DNA of 64,000 nucleotides from Pelagibius marinus (GCF_014925385.1 NZ_JACSDK010000001.1:186001-250000); one strand, 5' to 3'. Positions 26,705 to 35,742 are shown, numbered from the stretch's first letter. Notes: generated by a model from the sequence alone, not told the origin. Program-made: numbers and translations.

Positions 26705-28221
26705 CCGCCCGCATCACCACTGTCGCCTTCGCCGGGGTCGAGGTCCTGGACATCGACGTGCAGGTGCAGATGGGCAGCGGCCTGCCGGCCTTCACCGTCG
26801 TCGGCCTGCCCGACAAGGCGGTGGCCGAAAGCCGCGAGCGGGTGCGCGCGGCGCTGACCGCCCTGGGCCTCGCCCTGCCGCCCAAGCGCATCACCGTGAA
26901 CCTGGCCCCCGCCGACCTGCAGAAGGAAGGCAGCCACTTCGACCTGCCTATCGCCCTCGGCCTCTTGACCGCCATGGGCGTGCTGCCCGGCGACGAGCTG
27001 GCCGGCTACACGGCGCTGGGCGAGCTCTCTCTCGACGCCCGCATCTCCCCGGTCGCCGGGGTGCTGCCCGCGGCGATCCACGCCCTGACCCGCGAGCGTG
27101 GTCTGATCTGCCCGGCCGCCCAGGGCGGCGAGGCGGCCTGGGCCGAGGGGCTGGAGGTCCTGGCCCCGGCCTCGCTGCTGGCCCTGGTGAACCACTTCAA
27201 GGGCAGCCAGGTGCTGACGCCCCCGAAGCCCGCCCTGCAGGAAGTCGAGCCGGGCGGCCCGGACCTGAAGGACATCAAGGGGCAGGAGAGCGCCAAGCGG
27301 GCGCTCGAGATCGCGGCCGCCGGCGGCCACAACCTGCTGATGGCCGGGCCCCCGGGGGCCGGCAAGTCGATGCTGGCCGCGCGCCTGCCCGGCATCCTGC
27401 CGCCGCTCTCGCCCGCCGAGGCGCTGGAAGTCTCGATGATCCATTCCGTCGCCGGAAGTCTCACCGGCGGCAAGCTGCTGCGCCAGCGCCCCTTCCGCGA
27501 CCCGCACCACTCGGCCTCCCTACCGGCGCTGGCCGGCGGCGGTCTGCGCGCCAAGCCGGGGGAGATTTCGCTCGCCCACCTGGGTGTGCTCTTCCTCGAC
27601 GAGCTGCCGGAGTTCCAGCGCGGCGCCCTGGAAGCCCTGCGCCAGCCGCTGGAGGCGGGCCGCGTCTCCGTCGCCCGCGCCAACGCGCACGTCACCTATC
27701 CGGCGCGCGTGCAGCTGGTCGCCGCCATGAACCCCTGCCGCTGCGGCTACCTGGACGACCCCTCGCGCGCCTGCGCCCGCGCGCCGCGCTGCGCCGCCGA
27801 CTACCAGGCCAAGATCTCCGGCCCGCTGTTCGACCGCATCGACCTACACGTGGACGTGCCGGCGGTCTCAGCCTCCGACCTCTCGCTGCCGCCGGCGGCG
27901 GAGGATTCCAGCGTGGTCGCCGCGCGCGTCGCCGCCGCCCGCGCCCGCCAGAGCGCGCGCTTTGCCGCCCTGCCGGAAGAGAACCGCCCGCGCAGCAATG
28001 CCGAGGCCGACGGCCGGCTGCTGGAGGAGGTCGCCGCGCCCGACGCCGAGGGCCGCAAGCTGCTGACCCAGGCCGCCGAAGCGCTGAAGCTCTCCGCCCG
28101 CGGCTACCACCGCGTCCTGCGCGTCGCCCGCACCCTGGCGGACCTGGAAGGGGTCGAGAATGTCCGCCGCCCGCAGATCGCCGAGGCGCTGACCTACCGG
28201 CGCACGCTGCCGGGGCGGTGA
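26701..28221 (+). CDS. comM: YifB/ComM family Mg-chelatase-like AAA ATPase
   Basis: A 506-residue ComM homologue. The N-terminal Lon-like ChlI domain (about 15-140) is followed by an AAA+ module with Walker A 'GPPGAGKSMLAARLPGI' and Walker B 'LGVLFLDELPEF'. A zinc-like 'CRCGYLDDPSRACARAPRCA' loop comes next, and then the C-terminal Mg-chelatase subdomain. ComM is a hexameric helicase that extends recombination intermediates during natural transformation in Vibrio; whether this organism is transformable is unknown. The start at the ATGA overlap fits the conserved 'ITTVAFAGVEVLDIDVQVQ' beginning. A decayed copy of its last codons is found 400 bases downstream. Confidence 0.95.
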   Translation: MTARITTVAFAGVEVLDIDVQVQMGSGLPAFTVVGLPDKAVAESRERVRAALTALGLALPPKRITVNLAPADLQKEGSHFDLPIALGLLTAMGVLPGDELAGYTALGELSLDARISPVAGVLPAAIHALTRERGLICPAAQGGEAAWAEGLEVLAPASLLALVNHFKGSQVLTPPKPALQEVEPGGPDLKDIKGQESAKRALEIAAAGGHNLLMAGPPGAGKSMLAARLPGILPPLSPAEALEVSMIHSVAGSLTGGKLLRQRPFRDPHHSASLPALAGGGLRAKPGEISLAHLGVLFLDELPEFQRGALEALRQPLEAGRVSVARANAHVTYPARVQLVAAMNPCRCGYLDDPSRACARAPRCAADYQAKISGPLFDRIDLHVDVPAVSASDLSLPPAAEDSSVVAARVAAARARQSARFAALPEENRPRSNAEADGRLLEEVAAPDAEGRKLLTQAAEALKLSARGYHRVLRVARTLADLEGVENVRRPQIAEALTYRRTLPGR

Positions 28222-28350
28222 GGTCGTAGCTGCGGCTCTCACGCCCGAACAACCCGAACCGTCCGGCATGACAAAGCCGGCCAGGCGGCGCAGAATTGGC
28301 GCCGAGGCCGGAGCGGGGCCATCCGCGACACCCGCGCAACGGAGGCCGCC

Positions 28351-28554
28351 ATGAAATTCCTTATGCTATGCCTCGTCGCCGCCCTGGTCGTCGGCGGCAT
28401 CCTCTATCACGCTGAAATCGAGGCGTACGTCGCCGACCTCGCCGACGCCTCTTCCGACGCCGGCAGCGGGTCCTCGGTCACGGGGGCGATGAAGAACCTG
28501 GGCGAGGCGGCCAGCGGCGCCATGAACAAGGCCAGCGACGCCCTCAGCCGCTAG
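28351..28554 (+). CDS. Small single-helix membrane or secreted protein
   Basis: A 67-residue protein with a hydrophobic N-terminus 'KFLMLCLVAALVVGGILYHAE' and a short polar, Ala/Ser-rich tail 'GAMKNLGEAASGAMNKASDALSR' with amphipathic character. It could be a one-pass membrane anchor. No family is recognised. A GGAGGCC site lies just ahead of the ATG, which is the main reason to accept it as a gene. Confidence 0.55.
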   Translation: MKFLMLCLVAALVVGGILYHAEIEAYVADLADASSDAGSGSSVTGAMKNLGEAASGAMNKASDALSR

Positions 28555-28618
28555 GCAAATTTCGGAGCGGTTCAAACCTTTCGAGAGTGCGCATTTTGGC
28601 GGCCGGCGACAGGAAGCG

Positions 28619-28662
28619 CGCAGAGCGCCGAGGCGCTGATCTATCGCCGGACGCTGCCGGGA
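28619..28662 (+). pseudogene. Remnant of a second comM 3' end
   Basis: Bases 28626-28662 match comM 28180-28216 at 32 of 37 positions, with weaker similarity just upstream. In frame it reads 'AEALIYRRTLPG' against 'AEALTYRRTLPG' in comM. Four of the five differences fall at third codon positions and one changes Thr to Ile, the signature of a once-coding relative. Nothing else of comM is recognisable around it. Confidence 0.7.
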
Positions 28663-28675
28663 CACCGGCCTGCCG

Positions 28676-28957
28676 TCAGGGCTTGTCAGTCTCTTTTGCT
28701 TCTTCCTCTGCCAAGCGGCGAAGCTTCCGGCGCAGGAAAACCTTGCGCACTTCGCTCTTCAGCCATTCTTCCTCCGAGAGGAGCAGAGCCGACTTCTCGA
28801 TGAGATAGAGATTGAAGCTCAACAGGGCGGCGAAAAAGGCGAGGAAAAGGGCCATGCCGAATTTGCCTTTGCCGAGAGCATACAAAACCAACAACAGCAT
28901 GATCGCGATGGCACCACTGTTGGCAAAGCGGGCGATCAATTTCAGATATTTCGGCAT
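28676..28957 (-). CDS. Small two-helix membrane protein
   Basis: A 93-residue protein with two hydrophobic segments (about 10-28 and 33-52) and a long charged C-terminal helix rich in Glu, Lys and Arg ('SEEEWLKSEVRKVFLRRKLRRLAEEEAKE'). Unknown family. GC is lower than the genome average. It lies alone between the comM remnant and the PAS protein gene; a purine-rich AGGAAGGGATCT leader supports the ATG. Confidence 0.6.
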   Translation of the reverse strand: MPKYLKLIARFANSGAIAIMLLLVLYALGKGKFGMALFLAFFAALLSFNLYLIEKSALLLSEEEWLKSEVRKVFLRRKLRRLAEEEAKETDKP

Positions 28958-29090
28958 AGATCCCTTCCTGCTCGCTCGGTCGACGCAGACTGCGGCAATC
29001 TTACATCAACACGCGCTATCAGGGAGTCAAAGCCGGGCTATGACCGCATCGCGCTTGCCGTCATTGAGCACCCGCTCTGCCGGGGCGGTC

Positions 29091-29624
29091 CTAGTTCAGA
29101 ATCTCGAAGGCCACGATCAGCCGCGAGATCTCGCCGTCGCCGTCCTGCAGCGGCATGACGACGCCTTCCCAGCTCATGCGGCGGCTGTCGGCAGTCAGGA
29201 GTTCCTCGATGAGAACCACCGGCTGTTTGGAGAGGGTGGCGCGGGTGAAGACTTCCCGCACAAAGCCGCGGTATTCGGGATTGGGGTAGTCCTCGATGGA
29301 GCGGCCCGTCAGGTCGCGGCCGACGTAGGTTGCACCGTTGGCCGAGTGAACCCGGAAGACGAAATCGAGCGGATCCCTTTCCACAGCAACTAGGTTGAGG
29401 TTTCCCACGGCAGGGCGGTAATCGAGGATGTCGAAGTCGTCGGCATCGGGCAGACGGTCCGGGCCGCCGCATTTTTCCTGCCAGATCGCGAAAGTTTCCC
29501 TGAGGCGCGGAGAGTTCAGTTCGTCGACGCGCCGCGAAGGAATCTTGACGGGGCCGTCCGCGCCTTCTGAGCGCGCCAACCTCATATCCCCGCCCGTCGG
29601 TCCCTTGTCGCCTGGTCGCGGCAT
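29091..29624 (-). CDS. PAS domain protein (PAS_5-like)
   Basis: A 177-residue single-domain protein resembling the PAS_5 family common in Rhodospirillales. After a polar lead, 'LRETFAIWQEKCGG..RLPDADDFDILDYRPAVGNLNLVAVE' and 'FVFRVHSANGATYVGRDLTGRSIEDYPNPEY' give the expected alternation of helix and sheet. 'ISRLIVAFEIL' is the last strand. No output domain is attached, so it may sense a ligand for a partner. Starts at 29624 or 29585 are both possible. A second member of this family is encoded near 38 kb. Confidence 0.7.
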   Translation of the reverse strand: MPRPGDKGPTGGDMRLARSEGADGPVKIPSRRVDELNSPRLRETFAIWQEKCGGPDRLPDADDFDILDYRPAVGNLNLVAVERDPLDFVFRVHSANGATYVGRDLTGRSIEDYPNPEYRGFVREVFTRATLSKQPVVLIEELLTADSRRMSWEGVVMPLQDGDGEISRLIVAFEILN

Positions 29625-29828
29625 CGTGCCATCCCGTCCAGTCCCCAACACCGCAACTTTGTCGCCGCGCAGCGCGGCAGGCAACCGGCGCGACGGCCAT
29701 TCAGCCCTCAAATGCGGAGAATCCAACCGCAGCGGGAAACCCTGTGCCGATCTTTCGATGAACCAGAGAGTCCGCCAGACGGGTCGAAGGCGATTGCGGC
29801 GCCTTCCGTTCCGCGCTATGGGCATCCC

Positions 29829-30353
29829 ATGGACACGCCCGGGACCCTGACCGACATCACCCTTCAGCTCGTCGACCTGGACGAGACCTTCGAGCTGCGC
29901 CGCGCGGTGCTGCGGCCCTGGCTGACGCCGGCCGAGGCGGCGGCGACCTATGCCGGAGCGGGGGAGCATTTCCATGTCGGCGCGCTGCAGGGCGGCCCCC
30001 AGGGAAAACGTCTGGTCAGCACCGCCGGCTTCATGGCCGAGGCGCAGCCGGACTACGCGGAGGACTTCGGCCCCGAACCTTGGCGGCTGCGCGGCATGGC
30101 CAGCGATCCCGCCGTGCAGGGCCGGGGCCTGGGCGGCCGGGTGCTGGAGTTCGGCATTGCCGAGCTGGCGCGGCGGCTGGCGGCGCGCGGCGAGGACAGC
30201 GCCGTCGTGTGGTGCAACGGGCGCACGGGCGCGCAGACCTTCTACGAACGCCACGGCTTCCGGCCCATCGGCGCGCTCTTCGAGACGCCGGGCACCGGGC
30301 CGCACTACGTCTTCTGGCGGCGGGTCGCCGCGCGGTCTTCTGGCGGAACCTAA
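29829..30353 (+). CDS. GNAT family N-acetyltransferase
   Basis: A 174-residue acetyltransferase of the GNAT superfamily. The acetyl-CoA loop is 'MASDPAVQGRGLGGRVLEF' (about 90-108), matching the Q/RxxGxG/A signature. The following helix-strand 'VVWCNGRTGAQTFYERHGFRPIG' completes motif B. The acceptor substrate is unknown. The start follows the upstream stops of the long frame and is the first good ATG. It converges with the alpha/beta hydrolase gene across an inverted-repeat element. Confidence 0.85.
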   Translation: MDTPGTLTDITLQLVDLDETFELRRAVLRPWLTPAEAAATYAGAGEHFHVGALQGGPQGKRLVSTAGFMAEAQPDYAEDFGPEPWRLRGMASDPAVQGRGLGGRVLEFGIAELARRLAARGEDSAVVWCNGRTGAQTFYERHGFRPIGALFETPGTGPHYVFWRRVAARSSGGT

Positions 30354-30379
30354 AGGCGCGGCAGCGCAGCAACCACGTC

Positions 30380-30464
30380 GTCACCCTCGGGCTTGACCCG
30401 AGGGTCCATGGTGCCACCACCCGGTCGCGGGCCAATGGATGCTCGGATCAAGCCCGAGCATGAC
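30380..30464. repeat. Intergenic inverted-repeat element (family 3)
   Basis: GTCACCCTCGGGCTTGACCC on the left mirrors GGATCAAGCCCGAGCATGAC on the right, with the inner parts CCGAGGGTCCATGG and CCAATGGATGCTCGG also complementary. Each arm contains its own CTCGGG/CCCGAG hairpin, and the central 20 bases are unpaired. It lies between the 3' ends of two convergent genes. Near-identical sequences are familiar from other Rhodospirillales genomes (general knowledge). Confidence 0.78.
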
Positions 30465-30472
30465 AAGTGGTG

Positions 30473-31327
30473 TCAAAGCCCTTCGAGGAAATCCTGCAGC
30501 AGTCCGTTGAAGGCTTCCGGCTGTTCCAGGTTGGGCAGGTGGGCGGTGCCGGGGATGACGCTGCCGGTTGCCTGGGGCATGGCCTGCACCAGATGGACGC
30601 AGCGCTGCTGAATGTGCGGGAAGTCGCCGTCGCCCCAGACCACCTGGGCCGTCATCTGCAGATCGGCAAGGCGGGAGTGGGCCACCGGAAAGGCGGCGGG
30701 GTTGGTCTCGCGCCCCGGGTCCTCGGCATAGAGCGCGGTGGCGTTCATCGTCAGGAAGAGATCGCGGACCGCGCCGCCGACGCGGCCTTCCTCGCTGCCC
30801 GGGCCGTCGAGCCACATCCAGGCTTCCAGCAGGTTCAGGCGCTCGAGGTCTTCGTCCTCTTCGGCTTCCTCCATCAGTTCCAGCAGCGCCTCGACCGGCG
30901 GCGGGAAGTCCTCCGGCGAGGGCGCGCCGGTCACCGCCGGCGCGACCAGGAAGAGCGCCGCCACGCGATCCGGATGGGTCAGCGCAAAGTCGATGGCGAT
31001 GCGCCCGCCCTGGGAACAGCCGACCAGTGCGGCCTTGGCGATGTCGCGTTCGTCCAGCACCGCCAGCAGGTCGTCGACCTGGGAGAAGATCTCGGCGCCG
31101 TAGCGCGTCTCACCGAAGCCGCGGCGATCGTAGGCGACGGCACGATGCGACCCGGCGAGCGCGGCGAGCTGCGCCTCCCACATGCGCCTGTCGGCGACAC
31201 CGGCATGCAGGAAGACCACCGCCGGACCGGCGGCACCGTCGGCTTCAACACCTGCCAGCGTGGCTTTGCCGCTGGCGACCCGGAAATCCGTCAAGAGATG
31301 TGCCTTTGCTGCGGCCGATGCGTCCAT
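30473..31327 (-). CDS. Alpha/beta hydrolase
   Basis: A 284-residue alpha/beta-hydrolase-fold enzyme. The nucleophile elbow is 'GCSQG' with S105. The oxyanion region 'VVFLHAGVADRRMW' lies upstream. The acid and base candidates are in 'VVWGDGDF' and 'GTAHLPNLEQPEAF'. The pattern is that of the epoxide hydrolase/haloperoxidase/menaquinone-lyase-like branch; the substrate is not predictable. It is the last gene of the leftward his-HIT run, 10 bases after the HIT gene. Confidence 0.88.
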   Translation of the reverse strand: MDASAAAKAHLLTDFRVASGKATLAGVEADGAAGPAVVFLHAGVADRRMWEAQLAALAGSHRAVAYDRRGFGETRYGAEIFSQVDDLLAVLDERDIAKAALVGCSQGGRIAIDFALTHPDRVAALFLVAPAVTGAPSPEDFPPPVEALLELMEEAEEDEDLERLNLLEAWMWLDGPGSEEGRVGGAVRDLFLTMNATALYAEDPGRETNPAAFPVAHSRLADLQMTAQVVWGDGDFPHIQQRCVHLVQAMPQATGSVIPGTAHLPNLEQPEAFNGLLQDFLEGL

Positions 31328-31337
31328 GCGAGCGGCC

Positions 31338-31706
31338 TCACACCCGCGGCGGCTTGATCATGCGGCCGAGCGGCTGGCCGCCGAAGAGATGGAGGTGGAA
31401 GTGCGGCACCTCCTGGTGGCCGTGCGCGCCGGTGTTGGCGAGGATGCGGTAGCCGTCGCCGTTGAGGCCCAGGTCCTTGGCGATCTTGCCGGCGGCGCGG
31501 AAGAAGCCGGTGATCTCCGCCTCGCTCGCCTGCTCCGAGAAGTCCGCGAAGGAAACATAGGCCCCCTTGGGGATGACCAGCACGTGGACCTTGGTCTGCG
31601 GCTGGATGTCGTGAAAGGCCAGGACGTGGTCGTCCTCGTAGACCTTGTTGCAGGGAATCTCGCCGCGCAGGATCTTCGCGAAGATGTTGTTGTCGTCGTA
31701 GGCCAT
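31338..31706 (-). CDS. hinT: HIT family (HinT-like) nucleotide hydrolase
   Basis: A 122-residue histidine-triad protein. The triad H102-x-H104-x-H106 is in 'PHFHLHLFGG', preceded by 'NTGAHGHQEV' and the N-terminal 'NIFAKILRGEIPCNKVYEDDHVLAF' typical of HinT. HinT enzymes hydrolyse adenosine phosphoramidates and acyl-adenylates. In alphaproteobacteria the gene commonly follows hisE, as here. Confidence 0.93.
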   Translation of the reverse strand: MAYDDNNIFAKILRGEIPCNKVYEDDHVLAFHDIQPQTKVHVLVIPKGAYVSFADFSEQASEAEITGFFRAAGKIAKDLGLNGDGYRILANTGAHGHQEVPHFHLHLFGGQPLGRMIKPPRV

Positions 31707-31736
31707 GACGCTTCTCCCCTTATCTCGTCGCGCGCT

Positions 31737-32075
31737 TCAATCTTTAGAGCGCGCGGCCTTCTCGGCAATACCGGAAGTGCCCTGGCGCGCTTCCAGCGCC
31801 GCCCAGACCTCGCCCGGCGTGACGCCGCTGGCCGCCCAGAGCACCAGCAGGTGATACAGCAGGTCGGCGGACTCGCCGACCACGCCGTCCTTGTTCCCCT
31901 GCGCGCCCTCGATGATGGTCTCCACCGCTTCCTCGCCGACCTTCTGACAGATCTTGGCCGGGCCGCGGTGCAGCAGCTTCGCGGTGTAGGAGCTTTCCGG
32001 GTCGGCGCCGCGGCGGCTTTCGATCACCTGATAGAGGCTGTCGAGAAGCGCGCCGTTGAGAATTTCCTTGGACAT
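31737..32075 (-). CDS. hisE: Phosphoribosyl-ATP diphosphatase
   Basis: A 112-residue HisE, which hydrolyses phosphoribosyl-ATP to phosphoribosyl-AMP in histidine synthesis. The MazG-like helical fold shows 'SYTAKLLHRGPAKICQKVGEEAVETIIEGAQ', with the acidic metal-binding EExxE pattern, and 'VGESADLLYHLLVLWAASG'. A separate HisE rather than a HisIE fusion is normal for alphaproteobacteria. It follows hisF by 14 bases. Confidence 0.96.
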   Translation of the reverse strand: MSKEILNGALLDSLYQVIESRRGADPESSYTAKLLHRGPAKICQKVGEEAVETIIEGAQGNKDGVVGESADLLYHLLVLWAASGVTPGEVWAALEARQGTSGIAEKAARSKD

Positions 32076-32089
32076 GATTCCGACTTTCT

Positions 32090-32866
32090 CTAGGCGACCT
32101 GCTGTTCGACCGGGCGCACGGGCAGGCCGTGCGCGGCGAGGCAGGCTTTGGCTTCGGCGATGGAATAGGTGCCGAAGTGGAAGATGGAAGCGGCCAGCAC
32201 GGCGGAGGCATGGCCTTCGATGACGCCCTCGGCCAGGTGCTCCAGGGTGCCGACGCCGCCGGAGGCGATGACCGGCACCGGCACCGCGTCGGAGACCGCG
32301 CGGGTCAGCGGCAGGTTATAGCCTTCCTTGGTGCCGTCGCGGTCCATGGAGGTCAGCAGGATCTCGCCGGCGCCCAGCGCGCACATGCGCCGCGACCATT
32401 CCACCGCATCGATGCCGGTTTCCTTGCGCCCGCCGTGGGTGAAGATCTCGAACTTGTCGGGGCCGACCGACTTGGCGTCGACCGCGACGACGATGCACTG
32501 GCTGCCGAACTTTTCCGCCGCCTCGCGCACGAAGTCCGGATTGTGCACGGCGGCGGTGTTGATGGAGACCTTGTCGGCGCCGGCCAGGAGCAGCTGGCGG
32601 ATGTCCTCCAGCTTGCGCACGCCGCCGCCGACGGTCAGCGGCATGAAGCAGTGCTCCGCCGTGCGCCGCACCACGTCCAGCAGGATGCCGCGGTCTTCGT
32701 GGCTGGCGGTGATGTCGAGAAAGCAGAGCTCGTCGGCGCCGGCGGCGTCGTAGACCTGGGCCTGCTCGACCGGATCGCCGGCGTCCACCAGGTCGACGAA
32801 GTTCACGCCCTTGACCACGCGGCCGTCCTTCACGTCCAGGCAGGGGATGACGCGCACGGTGAGCAT
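32090..32866 (-). CDS. hisF: Imidazole glycerol phosphate synthase, cyclase subunit
   Basis: A 258-residue TIM-barrel cyclase that joins ammonia from HisH to PRFAR, giving imidazole glycerol phosphate and AICAR. The two catalytic aspartates lie in '[18 protein letters not shown]' near the start and '[10 protein letters not shown]' mid-chain. '[15 protein letters not shown]' is the phosphate-binding loop. The ATG overlaps the hisA stop by one base (TGATG), making translation coupling likely; a GTG one codon earlier is the alternative. Confidence 0.98.
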   Translation of the reverse strand: MLTVRVIPCLDVKDGRVVKGVNFVDLVDAGDPVEQAQVYDAAGADELCFLDITASHEDRGILLDVVRRTAEHCFMPLTVGGGVRKLEDIRQLLLAGADKVSINTAAVHNPDFVREAAEKFGSQCIVVAVDAKSVGPDKFEIFTHGGRKETGIDAVEWSRRMCALGAGEILLTSMDRDGTKEGYNLPLTRAVSDAVPVPVIASGGVGTLEHLAEGVIEGHASAVLAASIFHFGTYSIAEAKACLAAHGLPVRPVEQQVA

Positions 32867-33609
32867 CACGCGGCTCCTGAAGGTTCTTTGGCCAGAAGGG
32901 CCAGCGCCGAGGCCGGGTCGATACGGCCGTCGTAGATCGCGCGGCCCGAGATCACGCCCTCGATGCCCGAGTCCTCGATGGCGAGGAAGGCGGCGAGGTC
33001 GTCCAGCGAGGCGACGCCGCCCGAGGCGATGACCGGTGTCTCCAGCGCCTCGGCAAGGGCGCGGGTCGCTTCCACGTTGGCGCCCTGCAGCGCGCCGTCG
33101 CGCTCGATGTCAGTGTAGACGATGGCCGCGGCGCCGGCGTCCTCGAAGCGGCGCGCGAGTTCCAGGGCCTCGATCTCGCTGACCTCGGCCCAGCCTTCGG
33201 TCGCGACCCTGCCGCCGCGCGCGTCGATGCCCAGCACCACCCGGCCGGGGAAGGCGCGGCAGGCCTCGCGCACCAGGTCCGGGTTCTTCACCGCCACGGT
33301 GCCCAGGATGACGCGCCTGAGGCCGAGATCCAGCCAACGCTCGATGGTCGCCATGTCGCGGATGCCGCCGCCCAGCTGCGCGGGGATGGCGACGGCCTTG
33401 AGGATCGCCTCCACCGCCGGCGCGTTGACCGGTCGGCCCTCGAAGGCGCCGTTCAGGTCGACCAGGTGCAGCCACTGGAAGCCGGCTTCGACGAAGCTCT
33501 CCGCCTGCGCCGCCGGGTCGTCGTTGAAGACCGTGGCGCTTTCCATCTCGCCGCGCAGCAGGCGCACGGCCTGGCCGTCCTTCAGGTCGATGGCGGGGAA
33601 GAGGATCAT
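32866..33609 (-). CDS. hisA: ProFAR isomerase HisA
   Basis: A 247-residue TIM-barrel isomerase acting just before HisF/HisH in histidine synthesis. '[20 protein letters not shown]' carries the first catalytic Asp and '[17 protein letters not shown]' the second. '[17 protein letters not shown]' and '[14 protein letters not shown]' complete the phosphate sites. It is the typical hisA-hisF pair with a one-base overlap. Confidence 0.98.
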   Translation of the reverse strand: MILFPAIDLKDGQAVRLLRGEMESATVFNDDPAAQAESFVEAGFQWLHLVDLNGAFEGRPVNAPAVEAILKAVAIPAQLGGGIRDMATIERWLDLGLRRVILGTVAVKNPDLVREACRAFPGRVVLGIDARGGRVATEGWAEVSEIEALELARRFEDAGAAAIVYTDIERDGALQGANVEATRALAEALETPVIASGGVASLDDLAAFLAIEDSGIEGVISGRAIYDGRIDPASALALLAKEPSGAA

Positions 33610-33620
33610 TGCTCGTCGTC

Positions 33621-34199
33621 CTAGGCGTCTTGTGGAGCCGTCCCTTCAGGGAGGGCGCCGTTGCCGTGCAGGTCCTTGTAGTAATAGTAGCCGGTGACCC
33701 AACGGTCCTCGACCCAGGCGTAGTGGGGGTGGGTGCCCCAACGCACGAAGCCGGCTTCCTCGACCACCTCGATGGCACGGGCCTGGGTCTCGCGCACGTC
33801 CAGGTTCAGCACGCGCAGGCCATTGGCGCGGGCGGCTTCCTCCACCCGGGCGACCAGCGCCGGGGCGAGGCCGTGGCCGCGCGCCCAGGGTGCCACGAAG
33901 AAAGTGGTGAGCTGGCCGGTCAGGCTCTGGGCCTCGTTGTTGCGCGGCGGGCGCACCAGCTGGGCCGAGCCGGCGATGGTGCCGTCCAGGCGGCCGACGA
34001 AGAGCTCGCGCTCCGGCACCAGCAGCACGCCCTGCCAGTAGGCCTCCATGGTCTGGCGCGGCGGCGGGGTCAGCCAGCCGAAGCCGCCGCCGTGCTGGAT
34101 CGCCGCGTCGGCCGCATCGCAGAGGTCGTGCAGGTCCGGCCCGTGGAAACCGGTCAAGCGATCCATGGTGATGGTTGCGCTCGAATCGTTCACGGTCAT
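33621..34199 (-). CDS. GNAT acetyltransferase inside the his operon
   Basis: A 192-residue GNAT acetyltransferase, with '[29 protein letters not shown]' as the acetyl-CoA loop and '[31 protein letters not shown]' as the following motif. It begins in a four-base overlap with the hisH stop and ends 11 bases before hisA, so it is cotranscribed with, and probably translationally coupled to, the histidine genes. The substrate is unknown and no role in histidine synthesis is established. An upstream GTG would give a slightly longer protein. Confidence 0.88.
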   Translation of the reverse strand: MTVNDSSATITMDRLTGFHGPDLHDLCDAADAAIQHGGGFGWLTPPPRQTMEAYWQGVLLVPERELFVGRLDGTIAGSAQLVRPPRNNEAQSLTGQLTTFFVAPWARGHGLAPALVARVEEAARANGLRVLNLDVRETQARAIEVVEEAGFVRWGTHPHYAWVEDRWVTGYYYYKDLHGNGALPEGTAPQDA

Positions 34200-34867
34200 G
34201 GACGCCACCTCAAGAAGTTTGCAAGCAGCCGGAGTCCCACGCTTTGGCTTTTCTCCGGGTGGAACTGGGTTCCGGCCAGGTTGTCGTGCGCGACCATGGC
34301 GGTCACCGGCCCGCCGTAGTCGACGCTGGCCAGCAACTGGGCCTCGTGGGTCGGGCGCAGGTGATAGCTGTGCACGAAGTACACATAGGGGGTCTCCCCG
34401 AAGCCTGCTACCAGGGGATGAGTTTTGTCACGCAGGTTCAGCGCGTTCCAGCCCATGTGCGGCACTTTCAGCGGCGCTTCCGCCTCCGATCCCCCTGTAG
34501 CCGACTGGGGGGCAGGGTCGAGGGCCACCACGTCGCCGGGGATCCAGCCGAAGCCCCGGTGCTCGCCGTGCTCCAGCCCGCGCGTCGCCATGAGCTGCAT
34601 GCCCACGCAGATGCCGAGGAAAGGGTGCGCCCTGTGGAGCACCATCTCCTCCAGCGCTTCCACCATGCCCGGCACCGCATGGAGACCGCGCCGGCAGTCG
34701 GCGAAGGCGCCGACGCCCGGCAGCACCACCCTGTCGGCGCGGCGCACGGCCTCGGGGTCGTCGGTCACCAGTACCGGGCCGCCGCCCGCCTCAACGGCGG
34801 CGCGCTCCAGGGACTTGGCGGCCGAGCGCAGATTGCCCGAGCCATAGTCGATGATCGCAACGGTCAT
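34196..34867 (-). CDS. hisH: Imidazole glycerol phosphate synthase, amidotransferase subunit
   Basis: A 223-residue class I glutamine amidotransferase that supplies ammonia to HisF. The nucleophile is in '[12 protein letters not shown]', and the His/Glu pair is in '[10 protein letters not shown]'. The conserved '[18 protein letters not shown]' and '[10 protein letters not shown]' segments are present. The ATG chosen removes a basic upstream lead in the open frame. It lies 79 bases after hisB and overlaps the GNAT gene. Confidence 0.97.
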   Translation of the reverse strand: MTVAIIDYGSGNLRSAAKSLERAAVEAGGGPVLVTDDPEAVRRADRVVLPGVGAFADCRRGLHAVPGMVEALEEMVLHRAHPFLGICVGMQLMATRGLEHGEHRGFGWIPGDVVALDPAPQSATGGSEAEAPLKVPHMGWNALNLRDKTHPLVAGFGETPYVYFVHSYHLRPTHEAQLLASVDYGGPVTAMVAHDNLAGTQFHPEKSQSVGLRLLANFLRWRP

Positions 34868-34946
34868 TGAGAGACCTTCTTGATTCTTGCGTTTGGCGAT
34901 CCGGGGCGGCCGCCCCAAGCGGGGGCCGCCCCATCAAGGGGATCGT

Positions 34947-35534
34947 CTAGAGGGAACCCTTGGTCGAAGGCACGGCATCGGCCTTGCGGGGGTCGATCTG
35001 GATGGCCTCGCGCAGCGCGCGGGCCAGGGCCTTGAAGCAGGATTCGACGATATGATGGTTGTTGGTGCCGTAGAGGTTCTCCACGTGCAGCGTCAAACCG
35101 GCGTTCTGGGCGAAGGCCTGGAACCACTCCTTGAACAGCTCGGTATCCATGGTGCCGAGCTTGTCGCGGTTGAAGCCCACCTTCCAGATCAGGTAGGGCC
35201 GGTTGGAGGCGTCCAGCGCCACCCGGGTCAGCGTCTCGTCCATGGGGATGAGGGCCGAGCCGTAGCGCCAGATGCCCTTGCGCTCGCCCAGCGCCTGGGA
35301 GAAGGCCTGGCCCAGGGCGATGCCGCTGTCCTCGGTGGTGTGGTGATAGTCGATATGCAGGTCGCCCTCGGCCTTCAGCGTGATGTCGATCAGGCTGTGG
35401 CGGGAGAGCTGTTCGAGCATGTGATCGAGGAAACCGATGCCGGTCGAGACCTCGTAGGTGCCCGTTCCGTCCAGGTCGATCGTGGCGGTAATCCTGGTTT
35501 CCTGGGTATTTCGCTCAATGGTTGCCCGGCGCAT
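34947..35534 (-). CDS. hisB: Imidazoleglycerol-phosphate dehydratase
   Basis: A 195-residue monofunctional HisB (no phosphatase domain), a manganese enzyme of histidine synthesis. The metal-binding repeats are '[18 protein letters not shown]' and '[20 protein letters not shown]'. '[20 protein letters not shown]' supplies further ligands. It is the first gene of the leftward his operon and is divergent from hslV; the his promoter should lie in that 216-base gap. Confidence 0.98.
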   Translation of the reverse strand: MRRATIERNTQETRITATIDLDGTGTYEVSTGIGFLDHMLEQLSRHSLIDITLKAEGDLHIDYHHTTEDSGIALGQAFSQALGERKGIWRYGSALIPMDETLTRVALDASNRPYLIWKVGFNRDKLGTMDTELFKEWFQAFAQNAGLTLHVENLYGTNNHHIVESCFKALARALREAIQIDPRKADAVPSTKGSL

Positions 35535-35713
35535 ATCGTTCCGACCGCCCGAAAGCGGGTCCTTTGGCTGACAGGTCTTTTAACGAAGGCGCCGTTTTAT
35601 CAGGAAGGGCGGGGGGATGCCAGCGCCGATGACGCCCCGGTCACGGCCCGGTCATACAGGGGGAAAAGCCCCCGATTCCGGTGCTCCGGCGGGGGCCCCG
35701 GCCAGAAATCCGC

Positions 35714-35742
35714 CTTGACCCGGCCGCCCGTTTCGCCCATCT
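35714..35742 (+). promoter_or_regulatory. Weak candidate heat-shock promoter of hslV
   Basis: CTTG, 18 bases, then CCCATCT resembles the RpoH consensus CTTG-N(16-18)-CYTATNT with one mismatch in the -10. The implied start would fall at the hslV ATG itself, so the message would be leaderless. Indeed no ribosome-binding site precedes that ATG. Confidence 0.25.
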
